This document shows, piece after piece, positions 33,134-40,972 of a DNA stretch of 60,923 nt. Origin of the DNA: Oscillospiraceae bacterium (GTDB lineage Bacteria > Bacillota > Clostridia > Oscillospirales > Acutalibacteraceae); contig SVOJ01000018.1 in the NCBI GenBank assembly GCA_015066385.1, positions 1 through 60,923 of the forward strand. Reading direction: 5' to 3'. Positions within the stretch are counted from its first letter, which is position 1. Each line of letters starts with the position of its first letter. The notes beneath the pieces are model-generated. The model ran no database searches, was not told the origin of the DNA, and saw nothing but the letters and a program-made list of their open reading frames with translations. A program made the position numbers and the translations under genes.

Positions 33134-34096
33134 TTATAAAAGATGATAAGACCGCAAAGCCGCTTCAATTTCTTTGAGCAGATCGGCAGTTGCTTTGCCG
33201 AGTGTGCCGTACAAGTCACAACCTGCGGCAAGTTTGTGTCCGCCGCCGCCGAATGCACGGGCAATGGCAGAAACATCAACGGGTTCATTGGAGCGAAGGG
33301 AAACACGGCAAAGACCGTTGTCCTTTTCCTTGATCGTTGCACCGACCAGCACACCTTCGACCTGACGCGGCAGACCTGCGATCATGTGGGTTTCACTTTC
33401 GTCAAGACCCGTTTTCAGGAACATTTCCTTTGTTAATGCCATCACGGCACACTTTCCGTCAAAATGCAGGTGCAGATTGTTCATGGCAAGTGCTTCAAAC
33501 TGAATATAGGCTTTGCTTTTGGTTTCAAAAATACGGCGGTTGATGTCGCCATTGTCGATTCCTGCTTCCACAAGTGCGGCGGCTGTATAAAGACAAGCGG
33601 CATTGGTGTTGCTGTAGCGAAAACATCCTGTATCGGTGGAAAGACCGATGTAAAGTTGTTCTGCCGCTCTGACATCGAGTTCTGCACCAAACACAAGATA
33701 AAGCTGATAAACAAGTTGTGCAGCCGCTGCCGCATCCGCTTCGAGCCATGTTTCTTTTGCAAAAAGTGTGTTCGAGCCGTGGTGATCAATGTTCAGGTCG
33801 ATTTTATCGCCGTAAACGGGTTGCAGTGCCTCGCCGAGCAAAGTCGTTTCGGCAAGGTCAACGGCAACAATAAATTTTTCTTCAAATTCTTCCGGTGCGG
33901 CTTCTGCGGCAAACAGAAGATTTTCGGGCACTTTGCCGACGAGTTTAAAGGTAACCCGTTTTCCGAGTTTTGTAAGCAGTCGGTACAATGCCCACAGACT
34001 GCCCGCAGCATCCCCGTCGGGATTGCGGTGGGTCAGAAGAAGAATATCATCCGATTCGCGCAGGCGACAGACAACTGTTTGTAAATCAATCTTCAT
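33134..34096 (-). CDS. nrnA: DHH-family oligoribonuclease / pAp phosphatase
   Basis: A 320-residue protein. THRNPDGDAAGS (~23) and VAVDLAE (~80), then the family signature LNIDHHGSN (~105), form the DHH metal site. The DHHA1 part ends with RAFGGGGHKLAAGC (~287). It degrades short RNAs and pAp. The start at 34096 overlaps the rbfA end by 11 nt; upstream in-frame sequence is rbfA coding. Confidence 0.92.
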   Translation of the reverse strand: MKIDLQTVVCRLRESDDILLLTHRNPDGDAAGSLWALYRLLTKLGKRVTFKLVGKVPENLLFAAEAAPEEFEEKFIVAVDLAETTLLGEALQPVYGDKIDLNIDHHGSNTLFAKETWLEADAAAAAQLVYQLYLVFGAELDVRAAEQLYIGLSTDTGCFRYSNTNAACLYTAAALVEAGIDNGDINRRIFETKSKAYIQFEALAMNNLHLHFDGKCAVMALTKEMFLKTGLDESETHMIAGLPRQVEGVLVGATIKEKDNGLCRVSLRSNEPVDVSAIARAFGGGGHKLAAGCDLYGTLGKATADLLKEIEAALRSYHLL

Positions 34097-34451
34097 CTTC
34101 TTCGTCCTTTTTGATAGTCTGATTGAGTTTGCGGAACATTTCAATTCCCTTTTCGACCGAATCGTCCGCAATGAATTTCAGATCCGGTGCCTTGCGAAGA
34201 CGCAAGCGGGCGGAAAGTTCGGTGCGGATATATCCTTTTGCACCTGTGTTGAGTGCCTTGACGGCATTTTTTGCACCTTCTATGCCGTCCAAAGAACTGA
34301 TATAGACCTTGCCGAACGAGAGATCGTGTGCAATTTCCACACGCACGACCGTGAGCATGGTGGCGGTCACACGCGGATCCTTCAATTCGCGCAGGATCGC
34401 CGTAATTTCACGGCGGATATCTTCGGCAGAGCGGTCTGCTTTATAACTCAT
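34086..34451 (-). CDS. rbfA: Ribosome-binding factor A
   Basis: A 121-residue protein. DIRREITAILRELKDPRV (~11) and the KH-like strands TVVRVEIAHDLSFGKVYIS followed by the RTELSARLRLRKAPDLKF segment (~77-96) fit RbfA, with an acidic tail. It binds free 30S subunits in 16S rRNA maturation. It lies 35 nt after infB. Confidence 0.95.
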   Translation of the reverse strand: MSYKADRSAEDIRREITAILRELKDPRVTATMLTVVRVEIAHDLSFGKVYISSLDGIEGAKNAVKALNTGAKGYIRTELSARLRLRKAPDLKFIADDSVEKGIEMFRKLNQTIKKDEEDED

Positions 34452-34486
34452 AGTTTAATTCCTTTCAAAGAGGGTAACGCAATGAA

Positions 34487-36892
34487 TCAGTCACGGTATT
34501 CTTCAATGACATAGGCTTCAAGGATGTCGCCTTCATGGATATCATTGAACTTGGTAAGGCCGATGCCGCATTCATAGCCTGCCATGACTTCCTTGGCATC
34601 ATTCTTTTCACGCTTGAGGGATGCAATGTCATCTTCTGCAATGACGATACCGTCACGCACAACACGGACTTTGCAGTTTCTGGTGACTTTTCCGTCCTGC
34701 ACATAAGAACCGGCGATGGTACCGACAGAGGACAGTTTGAAGACACGTCTGACGGAAATTCTGCCCATTTCGACATCTCTGTACTTGGGAGCAAGCATAC
34801 CCTTCATAGCGGCTTCAACATCTTCGATGCAGTCATAAATGACACGGTACATACGCATTTCGACGTGGTCGCGTTCAGCGTGTGCAACGGCAGTAGGATC
34901 GGGACGGACATGGAAGCCGACAATGATCGCATTGGATGCGGCGGCAAGCATGACATCGGATTCGACAATTGCACCGACACCGCCGTGGATGACCTTGACA
35001 CGGACTTCGTCATTGGACAGTTTTTCGAGGTTCTGGGTAATTGCTTCCACAGAGCCCTGCACGTCTGCCTTGACAACGATGTTGAGGTCTTTCTTTTCGC
35101 CGTCGGCAATGGTGGAGAACAAAGTATCGAGCGTGACACGTTGAATGGCACTGAACTGTGCTTCCTTCTGCTTCTGTTTTCTTTCTTCAACGAGTTCACG
35201 GGCAAGTCTTTCGTCGGAAACAGCGTCAAACTGATCGCCTGCCTGCGGGGTTTCGGCAAGACCCATAATTTCAACGGGCACAGACGGACCTGCACTCTTG
35301 ACTTTTCTGCCCTTATCATCGGTCATAACACGGACACGACCGACAGCGGTACCTGCAACGATGATATCACCGGATTTGAGTGTACCGTTCTGCACAAGCA
35401 GGGTTGCGATGGGGCCTTTGCCCTTATCAAGTCTTGCTTCAATGACAACACCCTTTGCCGCACGGTTGGGATTGGCTTTGAGTTCACGCATTTCGGCAAT
35501 AAGAAGAATGCTTTCAAGCAGGTTGTCGATTCCCATACCCGTTTTTGCGGAAACGGGAACACAGATGGTGTCACCACCCCATTCTTCGGGAACAAGGTTG
35601 TATTCGGTCAGCTGCTGTTTGATGCGGTCGGGGTTGGCTTCGGGTTTATCCATTTTGTTGATGGCAACGATGATGTTGACATCGGCAGCCTTGGCATGGT
35701 TGATGGCTTCGATGGTCTGCGGCATGATACCGTCATCGGAAGCAACAACAAGAACGGCAATATCGGTTGCCATAGCACCTCTTGCACGCATGGCGGTGAA
35801 AGCGGCATGGCCGGGGGTGTCAAGGAAGGTGATATCGTTGCCGTCGCAGCTTACGCGATAAGCACCGATGTGCTGGGTGATACCGCCGGATTCGGTGGAT
35901 GTGACAGCCGTGTTACGGATGGCATCGAGGATACTGGTCTTACCGTGGTCAACGTGCCCCATGACACAGACAACGGGACTTCTGGTTTCCAGGTTTTCAT
36001 CCACGTCTTCGCTGTCGTCAATGATGCGGTCTTCGATTGTGACAATAACTTCCTTTTCGACCTTAGCACCCAATTCACTTGCAACGATGGATGCGGTGTC
36101 AAAGTCAATATTCTCATTGATACCTGCCATAATGCCGTAAGAGAACAACTTTTTGATGACTTCGGCGGCGGTCATTTTGAGTTTTGCGGCAAGGTCGCCG
36201 ACGGTGATTTCTTCACCGACCGTGATGGTCAGAGAACGCTTTGCACGTTCATCCGCAATTCTCTTGAGACGTTCAGCCTCGGTTTCACGATGATGCGCAC
36301 GGGTGCCCTGCTTGCGGTTGTACTGCTGGGATTTCTGCTTGATTTTCTGTTTGCGGGTATCGGTATCACGCTGTGCGGCACTGCCGGGCGTAATATTTTC
36401 GTAGCGTTCGTTGTATTTATCCAGTTCAACTTCGCTGGCACGGGTGTTGACGGTTTTGCGTTCACCCTTGGTTCTTGCCTGAATGGGAGCATCCTGCTTT
36501 TTGTTTTCCTTTTTCTTGAAAGGCTGATTGTTGGCAGGTGCGGCAGGACGTTCGGGCTGTTTGCTCTGCTGTGCGGGCTTGTTGGCCTTTTCTTCCTTTT
36601 TGGGCTGTTCTGCCTTGGGAGCCGTTTTTTCTTCTGCCACAGGTACGGATTCGGTTTTTTCTTCAACCGGTTCGGGCTTTGCTTCAACCGGCTTCTTCAT
36701 TGCAAAATAAGCATCGAAATTTTCGACACTGTTTTTCTGTGTGAAATAATCAAACAGAATATCGAGTTCCCATTCTTCAAGAGAAGTCTGGGATTTTTTC
36801 GGTGTATCCGAAAACTTTGCCAGAAGGTCAATGATCACATTGCTTTTGACATTAAAATCTTTAGCGGCTTCATGTACTTTATACTTAACCAT
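34487..36892 (-). CDS. infB: Translation initiation factor IF-2
   Basis: An 801-residue protein. The N-terminal IF2_N helix ([13 protein letters not shown]) is followed by a low-complexity Lys/Glu/Pro/Gln-rich linker (~65-190) and a second IF2_N (~228-280). The GTPase has [10 protein letters not shown] (~312), DTPGHAAF (~358) and NKMDKPEAN (~413), followed by domains II-IV. It brings fMet-tRNA to the ribosome. Its start overlaps the ylxQ stop by 1 nt. Confidence 0.97.
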   Translation of the reverse strand: MVKYKVHEAAKDFNVKSNVIIDLLAKFSDTPKKSQTSLEEWELDILFDYFTQKNSVENFDAYFAMKKPVEAKPEPVEEKTESVPVAEEKTAPKAEQPKKEEKANKPAQQSKQPERPAAPANNQPFKKKENKKQDAPIQARTKGERKTVNTRASEVELDKYNERYENITPGSAAQRDTDTRKQKIKQKSQQYNRKQGTRAHHRETEAERLKRIADERAKRSLTITVGEEITVGDLAAKLKMTAAEVIKKLFSYGIMAGINENIDFDTASIVASELGAKVEKEVIVTIEDRIIDDSEDVDENLETRSPVVCVMGHVDHGKTSILDAIRNTAVTSTESGGITQHIGAYRVSCDGNDITFLDTPGHAAFTAMRARGAMATDIAVLVVASDDGIMPQTIEAINHAKAADVNIIVAINKMDKPEANPDRIKQQLTEYNLVPEEWGGDTICVPVSAKTGMGIDNLLESILLIAEMRELKANPNRAAKGVVIEARLDKGKGPIATLLVQNGTLKSGDIIVAGTAVGRVRVMTDDKGRKVKSAGPSVPVEIMGLAETPQAGDQFDAVSDERLARELVEERKQKQKEAQFSAIQRVTLDTLFSTIADGEKKDLNIVVKADVQGSVEAITQNLEKLSNDEVRVKVIHGGVGAIVESDVMLAAASNAIIVGFHVRPDPTAVAHAERDHVEMRMYRVIYDCIEDVEAAMKGMLAPKYRDVEMGRISVRRVFKLSSVGTIAGSYVQDGKVTRNCKVRVVRDGIVIAEDDIASLKREKNDAKEVMAGYECGIGLTKFNDIHEGDILEAYVIEEYRD

Positions 36893-37197
36893 TAAGTTGC
36901 CTCCTCTTCAAACTGCTTTTTTAGAGCCTTTGCAAATCCGTCATCCGTTACGGCAAGCACACAGACTTTTTTGCCGATGGAATAAGACAATTCCTGCGAT
37001 GTGATTTCCATAAGAATGATGTCTGCCTGTGTGTGTGCCGCATCGAGTTCCCGTTTGTGACGGGGAGATGCATCCTGTGTCAGCAGGCACATTTTTGCAC
37101 TGCCGGTTCTGACGGCTTCTGCGACAGCATCATGTCCGAGTGCGAGTTTGCCGGCTCTGCGGCAAAGGCCGAGATATGAAAGCGTTTTTTGTGTCAT
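36892..37197 (-). CDS. ylxQ: L7Ae-family ribosomal-like protein YlxQ
   Basis: A 101-residue protein. [18 protein letters not shown] (~8-25) and [19 protein letters not shown] (~34) are the L7Ae/L30e RNA-binding fold; [19 protein letters not shown] is the usual end. It overlaps ylxR by 4 nt and infB by 1 nt. Confidence 0.92.
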   Translation of the reverse strand: MTQKTLSYLGLCRRAGKLALGHDAVAEAVRTGSAKMCLLTQDASPRHKRELDAAHTQADIILMEITSQELSYSIGKKVCVLAVTDDGFAKALKKQFEEEAT

Positions 37198-37466
37198 CCG
37201 TTGAACTCCGTTTCCAGGCGGTCATAAATCTCTGCAGGAACGGCACATTCAAATGCCTTTTCAAGCCGTCTGCCTTTTTTGGCTTTGAGCAGACACTGCA
37301 GATCGGGACAGATGTAAGCACCTCTGCCGTTCATTTTGCCTGTGGTGTCAAGATGAATTTCTCCTTCGGGAGAACGGACGATGCGCACCAGTTCCCGTTT
37401 GGGTTTCATTTCACCGCAACCGGTACATTTGCGCAAAGGGATTTTTTTCTGTTGCACTGCAAACAA
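37194..37466 (-). CDS. ylxR: YlxR/RnpM RNA-binding protein
   Basis: A 90-residue protein. KCTGCGEMKPKRELVRIVR (~13) and GKMNGRGAYICPDLQC (~43) are the DUF448 signature. In Bacillus this protein modulates RNase P. It lies between nusA and ylxQ as in most Firmicutes. Confidence 0.93.
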   Translation of the reverse strand: MFAVQQKKIPLRKCTGCGEMKPKRELVRIVRSPEGEIHLDTTGKMNGRGAYICPDLQCLLKAKKGRRLEKAFECAVPAEIYDRLETEFNG

Positions 37467-37472
37467 CCCCTT

Positions 37473-38534
37473 TTACAGTTGGATCATCGGCTTGTAGTCA
37501 CCGATGTAGGATTTGATATCAATTTTCCAGCCGGTCAATTTAACGGCAAGGCGGGCATTCTGACCCTTGTTGCCGATGGCAAGAGAAAGCTGATTTTCGG
37601 GAACGATAACCTGACAGCTCTTGTTTTCCATGTCCATAACTTCGACAGCAATGACTTCTGCGGGAGCAAGAGCCGCACCGACGAAGTCCTTGGGATTTTC
37701 GCTGTAGCGAACAATGTCGATCTTTTCGCCGTGCAGTTCGTTGATGATGCCGTTTACACGAGCACCGCGCTGACCAATGCAAGCACCGACGGGATCGACG
37801 TTTTCATCTTTACTGTAAACGGCGATCTTGGTTCTGGAACCGGCTTCACGGGAAATGGACTTGATTTCAACCGTGCCGTCTTCGATTTCGGGAACGCTTG
37901 CTTCAAACAGGCGTTTGACAAAATCGGCATGGGTACGCGAAATCATGATTTTGGGGCCCTTTTCGGTATCTCTGACATCAACGATATAGATCTTGACCAT
38001 ATCGCCTGCCTTGAAAGATTCACCGGGAATCTGTTCTTTCTTGGGAAGAAGAACATCGCCTTTGCCGAGTGCGAGAGTCAGGTCACCGCTCTGCGGATCC
38101 ACGGAGTTGATTTTTGCAGTGACGATATCCTGCTTTTTGCTCTGAAATTCTTCGAGAACCTGTTCGACTTCGATTTCACGGATACCCTGACGGATAACAT
38201 GCTTAACGGTCTGTGCGGCAATTCTGCCGAGGTCCTTGACTTCCAGCGGAATGCGAAGAACGTCGCCGGCCTTGGCTTCGGTGTCATATTGAAGTGCATC
38301 TTCGGGAAGAACATCGATAGCGGGATCTTCAATTTCTTCCACAACATTTTTGATCATGTAAATGTTCATTTTTGCGGTTTCGGGGTCAAAGTCACAGAAA
38401 ATGCCTTCTTTTACACCGAATTCGCGTCTTGCGGCAACCACAATTGCGTTGCAGACCTTTTCAATGAGTTTGTCGCCGGGAATGCCCTTTTCTTTTTCAA
38501 GCATTCTGATGGCATCAAAAAATTCTTTGTTCAT
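37473..38534 (-). CDS. nusA: Transcription termination/antitermination factor NusA
   Basis: A 353-residue protein with the N-terminal RNA-polymerase-binding domain, an S1 domain (~135-200, GDMVKIYIVDVRDT) and two KH domains (~230-345; CIGQRGARVNGIINEL and LAIGNKGQNARLAVKLTGW). The acidic C-terminal repeats of proteobacterial NusA are absent, as is normal in Firmicutes. It may act on the hairpin in its own operon leader. Confidence 0.96.
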   Translation of the reverse strand: MNKEFFDAIRMLEKEKGIPGDKLIEKVCNAIVVAARREFGVKEGIFCDFDPETAKMNIYMIKNVVEEIEDPAIDVLPEDALQYDTEAKAGDVLRIPLEVKDLGRIAAQTVKHVIRQGIREIEVEQVLEEFQSKKQDIVTAKINSVDPQSGDLTLALGKGDVLLPKKEQIPGESFKAGDMVKIYIVDVRDTEKGPKIMISRTHADFVKRLFEASVPEIEDGTVEIKSISREAGSRTKIAVYSKDENVDPVGACIGQRGARVNGIINELHGEKIDIVRYSENPKDFVGAALAPAEVIAVEVMDMENKSCQVIVPENQLSLAIGNKGQNARLAVKLTGWKIDIKSYIGDYKPMIQL

Positions 38535-38580
38535 TTTTGTCGCTCAATCCTTTCTGTATATCAACTTTCTTTTTCACAAA

Positions 38581-39063
38581 TTAAAAACCGCCGAAGTCGT
38601 CCAGCTGAACGCGGGTATATTCCTTTTTTTCGTAGGTGCGTTCACTGCCGTCTTCGTATTCCACGGTCAGCGTGCCTTTGTTGTAGCCTTTGAGAACACC
38701 TTTGCGCAGTTTCACGCCCGTTTCGTCGGCTTTGGGGAACTTGACCATGATGTCCGCCCCCATGAACATCTCAAAATGGAAATCGCGCACCAGTTCGCGT
38801 TCAATACCTGCACTGCAAACCTGTAAATTATAGCTCTGGTCAATGGGATCGGCTTCATCCAGAGGTGCATCCAGTGCATCGTTCATGGCAACGCAATCGT
38901 CAATGCCGATACCGTCTTCCTTGTCAATGATAATACGCAGATACCAGTTTGCGCCCTCTTTCTGAAAACGCACATCCCACAAAAGAAGTCCGAGCTGTTC
39001 GGCAAGCGGCTGTGCGATGCCCCAGACGATATCGACCGTATTTCCTTTTTTCTTCTCTGCCAA
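38581..39063 (-). CDS. rimP: Ribosome maturation factor RimP
   Basis: A 160-residue protein. IAQPLAEQLGLLLWDVRFQKEG (~16-37), LRIIIDKEDGIGIDDCVAMN (~42) and YNLQVCSAGIERELV (~80) are characteristic. It acts in 30S assembly. A TTG start at 39063 is chosen because GGAGG lies 7 nt before it and the homology begins there; the reading frame is open further upstream but that part is the operon leader. Confidence 0.92.
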   Translation of the reverse strand: MAEKKKGNTVDIVWGIAQPLAEQLGLLLWDVRFQKEGANWYLRIIIDKEDGIGIDDCVAMNDALDAPLDEADPIDQSYNLQVCSAGIERELVRDFHFEMFMGADIMVKFPKADETGVKLRKGVLKGYNKGTLTVEYEDGSERTYEKKEYTRVQLDDFGGF

Positions 39064-39098
39064 AGTTTCCACCTCCGAATATTTTCCCGTATCAACAA

Positions 39099-39124
39099 AA
39101 ATGAGCGGGTCGCCCCACTCATTT
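39099..39124 (-). promoter_or_regulatory. Terminator-like hairpin in the rimP-nusA operon leader
   Basis: On the minus strand AAATGAG-T-GGG pairs with CCC-G-CTCATTT around CGA-type loop bases, followed by TTTTTG. It lies between the promoter and rimP, so it could act as an attenuator. Confidence 0.6.
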
Positions 39125-39147
39125 GTCAATACCTTATTACTGTATAC

Positions 39148-39177
39148 AATATAACACGGTTTATACACATTTGTCAA
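39148..39177 (-). promoter_or_regulatory. Promoter of the rimP-nusA-infB operon
   Basis: On the minus strand TTGACA (39172-39177), 18-nt spacer, TATATT (39148-39153). Confidence 0.75.
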
Positions 39178-39192
39178 GAGTTTTTTTGCTAT

Positions 39193-40242
39193 TCAATCAT
39201 CAACTACAACAGGCACTTTCACAGGCATATCCACAACGAGCTGTGCGTTTTTCCGAACACCGCCCTCATCCGTGTAGGACACCAGGGAAATATCCAAGTC
39301 GATCTCGTCTTTTGACAGCACATAAAAACAGACCGGAATGCTGCAAATTGCATTTTCTCCGTAAACCTTTATCAGCAATTTTCCCGGCTCCTGTACGGTT
39401 ACTTTTGCCCCGAGCTCAGGTGTGCCGTCATCATAAAGATAGAGCGGATCTGCAAAATATTCCACCTGCTGCGGGTCATACAAAACCTGCACAACACAGT
39501 CAACAAATCTTTTTTCATACGGTTGCACATTAACACGCATGCTCATACCGTATTTATCCTTGCGATCACTGCGTTTTTTATAATAACTCGGTGTGTCGAC
39601 ATTTACGGTCACAACCGCATCGGTTTGCGTGTCCGGTTCAAATTTCAGCGTGTTCGAAGTACCCCCATATTCAGCACGACAATCGAGTTCTTCTCCGGTT
39701 GCATTTTTACAGGAAATCAGTTCCACCTCAAAATCAGGATTCTCCGCAGTGAGCACCAAAAAGGAGAACATTTCGTAATGCAATCGTCCGTTTCTCTCTT
39801 TGAGCGGTTGCAATCCGACCACACGCAGCAAGCCGGGCTCAATTTCAGTCACTTCAGTGGATGTAAATGAGTTTTCAGACGGAATATATGCATCCGGATA
39901 AACACCGAATTGCACAACGGCAGGATTGTATTTCAACAACAATTCAAAAGAAGCACAATCGGAGCGATCGATCACAATCGGTTCAATCAGATAGTAAGTG
40001 CCCGACTCACTTCCTGTTTGTGCGTTGCCGACCTGCGTATGCGTGTATCGCAGTGTCCGGATTTTCGGATCGGGGGTTCTGACATATTCAACATCCGATG
40101 CGGTTATTGTGCCTTGCGCGTTGTCTGTCGGCTGTTCTTCGTTTTCATTTGCACTTATTTTAACAACATAAAAGAGAATAAACAAAATGCCGATTACCGC
40201 AGCAGACAGACAGACGGTTTCAAAAATCTTTTTCTTATTCAA
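39193..40242 (-). CDS. Membrane-anchored protein with two cohesin-like domains
   Basis: A 349-residue protein. One N-terminal transmembrane helix (~9-29) is followed by an extracellular part with two beta-rich domains (~65-200 and ~210-345). Each has a cohesin-like strand: FELLLKYNPAVVQF and CVVQVLYDPQQVEY. The second domain is plainly homologous to the single domain of the next gene (shared CFxVL...VSYTDExGxR...QLVxDxP). The start is TTG after TGGAGTGA. It could tether dockerin proteins to the cell; cohesin identity is inferred. Confidence 0.68.
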   Translation of the reverse strand: MNKKKIFETVCLSAAVIGILFILFYVVKISANENEEQPTDNAQGTITASDVEYVRTPDPKIRTLRYTHTQVGNAQTGSESGTYYLIEPIVIDRSDCASFELLLKYNPAVVQFGVYPDAYIPSENSFTSTEVTEIEPGLLRVVGLQPLKERNGRLHYEMFSFLVLTAENPDFEVELISCKNATGEELDCRAEYGGTSNTLKFEPDTQTDAVVTVNVDTPSYYKKRSDRKDKYGMSMRVNVQPYEKRFVDCVVQVLYDPQQVEYFADPLYLYDDGTPELGAKVTVQEPGKLLIKVYGENAICSIPVCFYVLSKDEIDLDISLVSYTDEGGVRKNAQLVVDMPVKVPVVVDD

Positions 40243-40285
40243 GTCAAATCACTCCATTACAGACTCAACTCAATGCACACAGATA

Positions 40286-40960
40286 TTATTTCACATTAAA
40301 AATATCCGCAAAAAATTCCTTAACGCGATCAAAAAATGAATTTTTGGCATCTTCAAAAGAAATCGCAGCCTTTGCCAAACGAACCCATATCTTCTGTTTC
40401 AACGTTAAATCATCACCGTAGAGATCAACGAACTCTACCTTTGCAAACGGAATATCAGTTACCAATTGAACATCTTCTCTTTGTCCCTTTTCATCCGTGT
40501 ACGAAACAATTTCAAACTGCAATTGCGGGTCGCCGGTTTTTAAAACATGGAAACAAAAACCATCCGTGTAATAATTATTGGTATCATAATTCCGAGAAAT
40601 TGATATCAACAGTTTTCCGTCTGATTCCTGTGTAACCTCGGAAAATAATTTACTTTCATAAGTCACAATTCCCCTGCCGACATATTCCAGCACTTCGGAA
40701 TCATAGGATACAGACACTTTACAATCCGACAGTTCCGCATCAGGTGAAACAAAGATTTGAAATCTTACATCACCGACTTCCCGGTAACCCATCACTTCCA
40801 TTTGAGCATCAAAATAACTGTCAGGAGCAGAAAATCGTCTTTTTGTGTATTCCCCGATCACTTTGACTGTTGGAATTGAATTCATTTCAGTTGCACAAAC
40901 GAGCAATCCCCAACACGGCAACATTGAAAAAATAAGAATAAGAGCAAGAACTTTTTTCAT
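40286..40960 (-). CDS. Secreted protein with one cohesin-like domain
   Basis: A 224-residue protein with a signal peptide (1-~24). One domain (~30-175) holds CKVSVSYDSEVLEYVGRG, the cohesin-type strand, then GKLLISIS and FEIVSYTDEKGQRED. The C-terminal ~45 residues form an amphipathic Phe-rich helix (SFFDRVKEFFADIF) that may bind the membrane. GGAGG precedes the ATG. It lies 12 nt after the subtilase stop and belongs to the same operon. Confidence 0.68.
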   Translation of the reverse strand: MKKVLALILIFSMLPCWGLLVCATEMNSIPTVKVIGEYTKRRFSAPDSYFDAQMEVMGYREVGDVRFQIFVSPDAELSDCKVSVSYDSEVLEYVGRGIVTYESKLFSEVTQESDGKLLISISRNYDTNNYYTDGFCFHVLKTGDPQLQFEIVSYTDEKGQREDVQLVTDIPFAKVEFVDLYGDDLTLKQKIWVRLAKAAISFEDAKNSFFDRVKEFFADIFNVK

Positions 40961-40972
40961 AGTGAGCCTCCG

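Noticed and set aside
34535-36895. A 786-codon open frame on the plus strand opposite infB
   Set aside because: It mirrors infB exactly, has no ribosome site or recognisable domain, and results from codon bias of the real gene.
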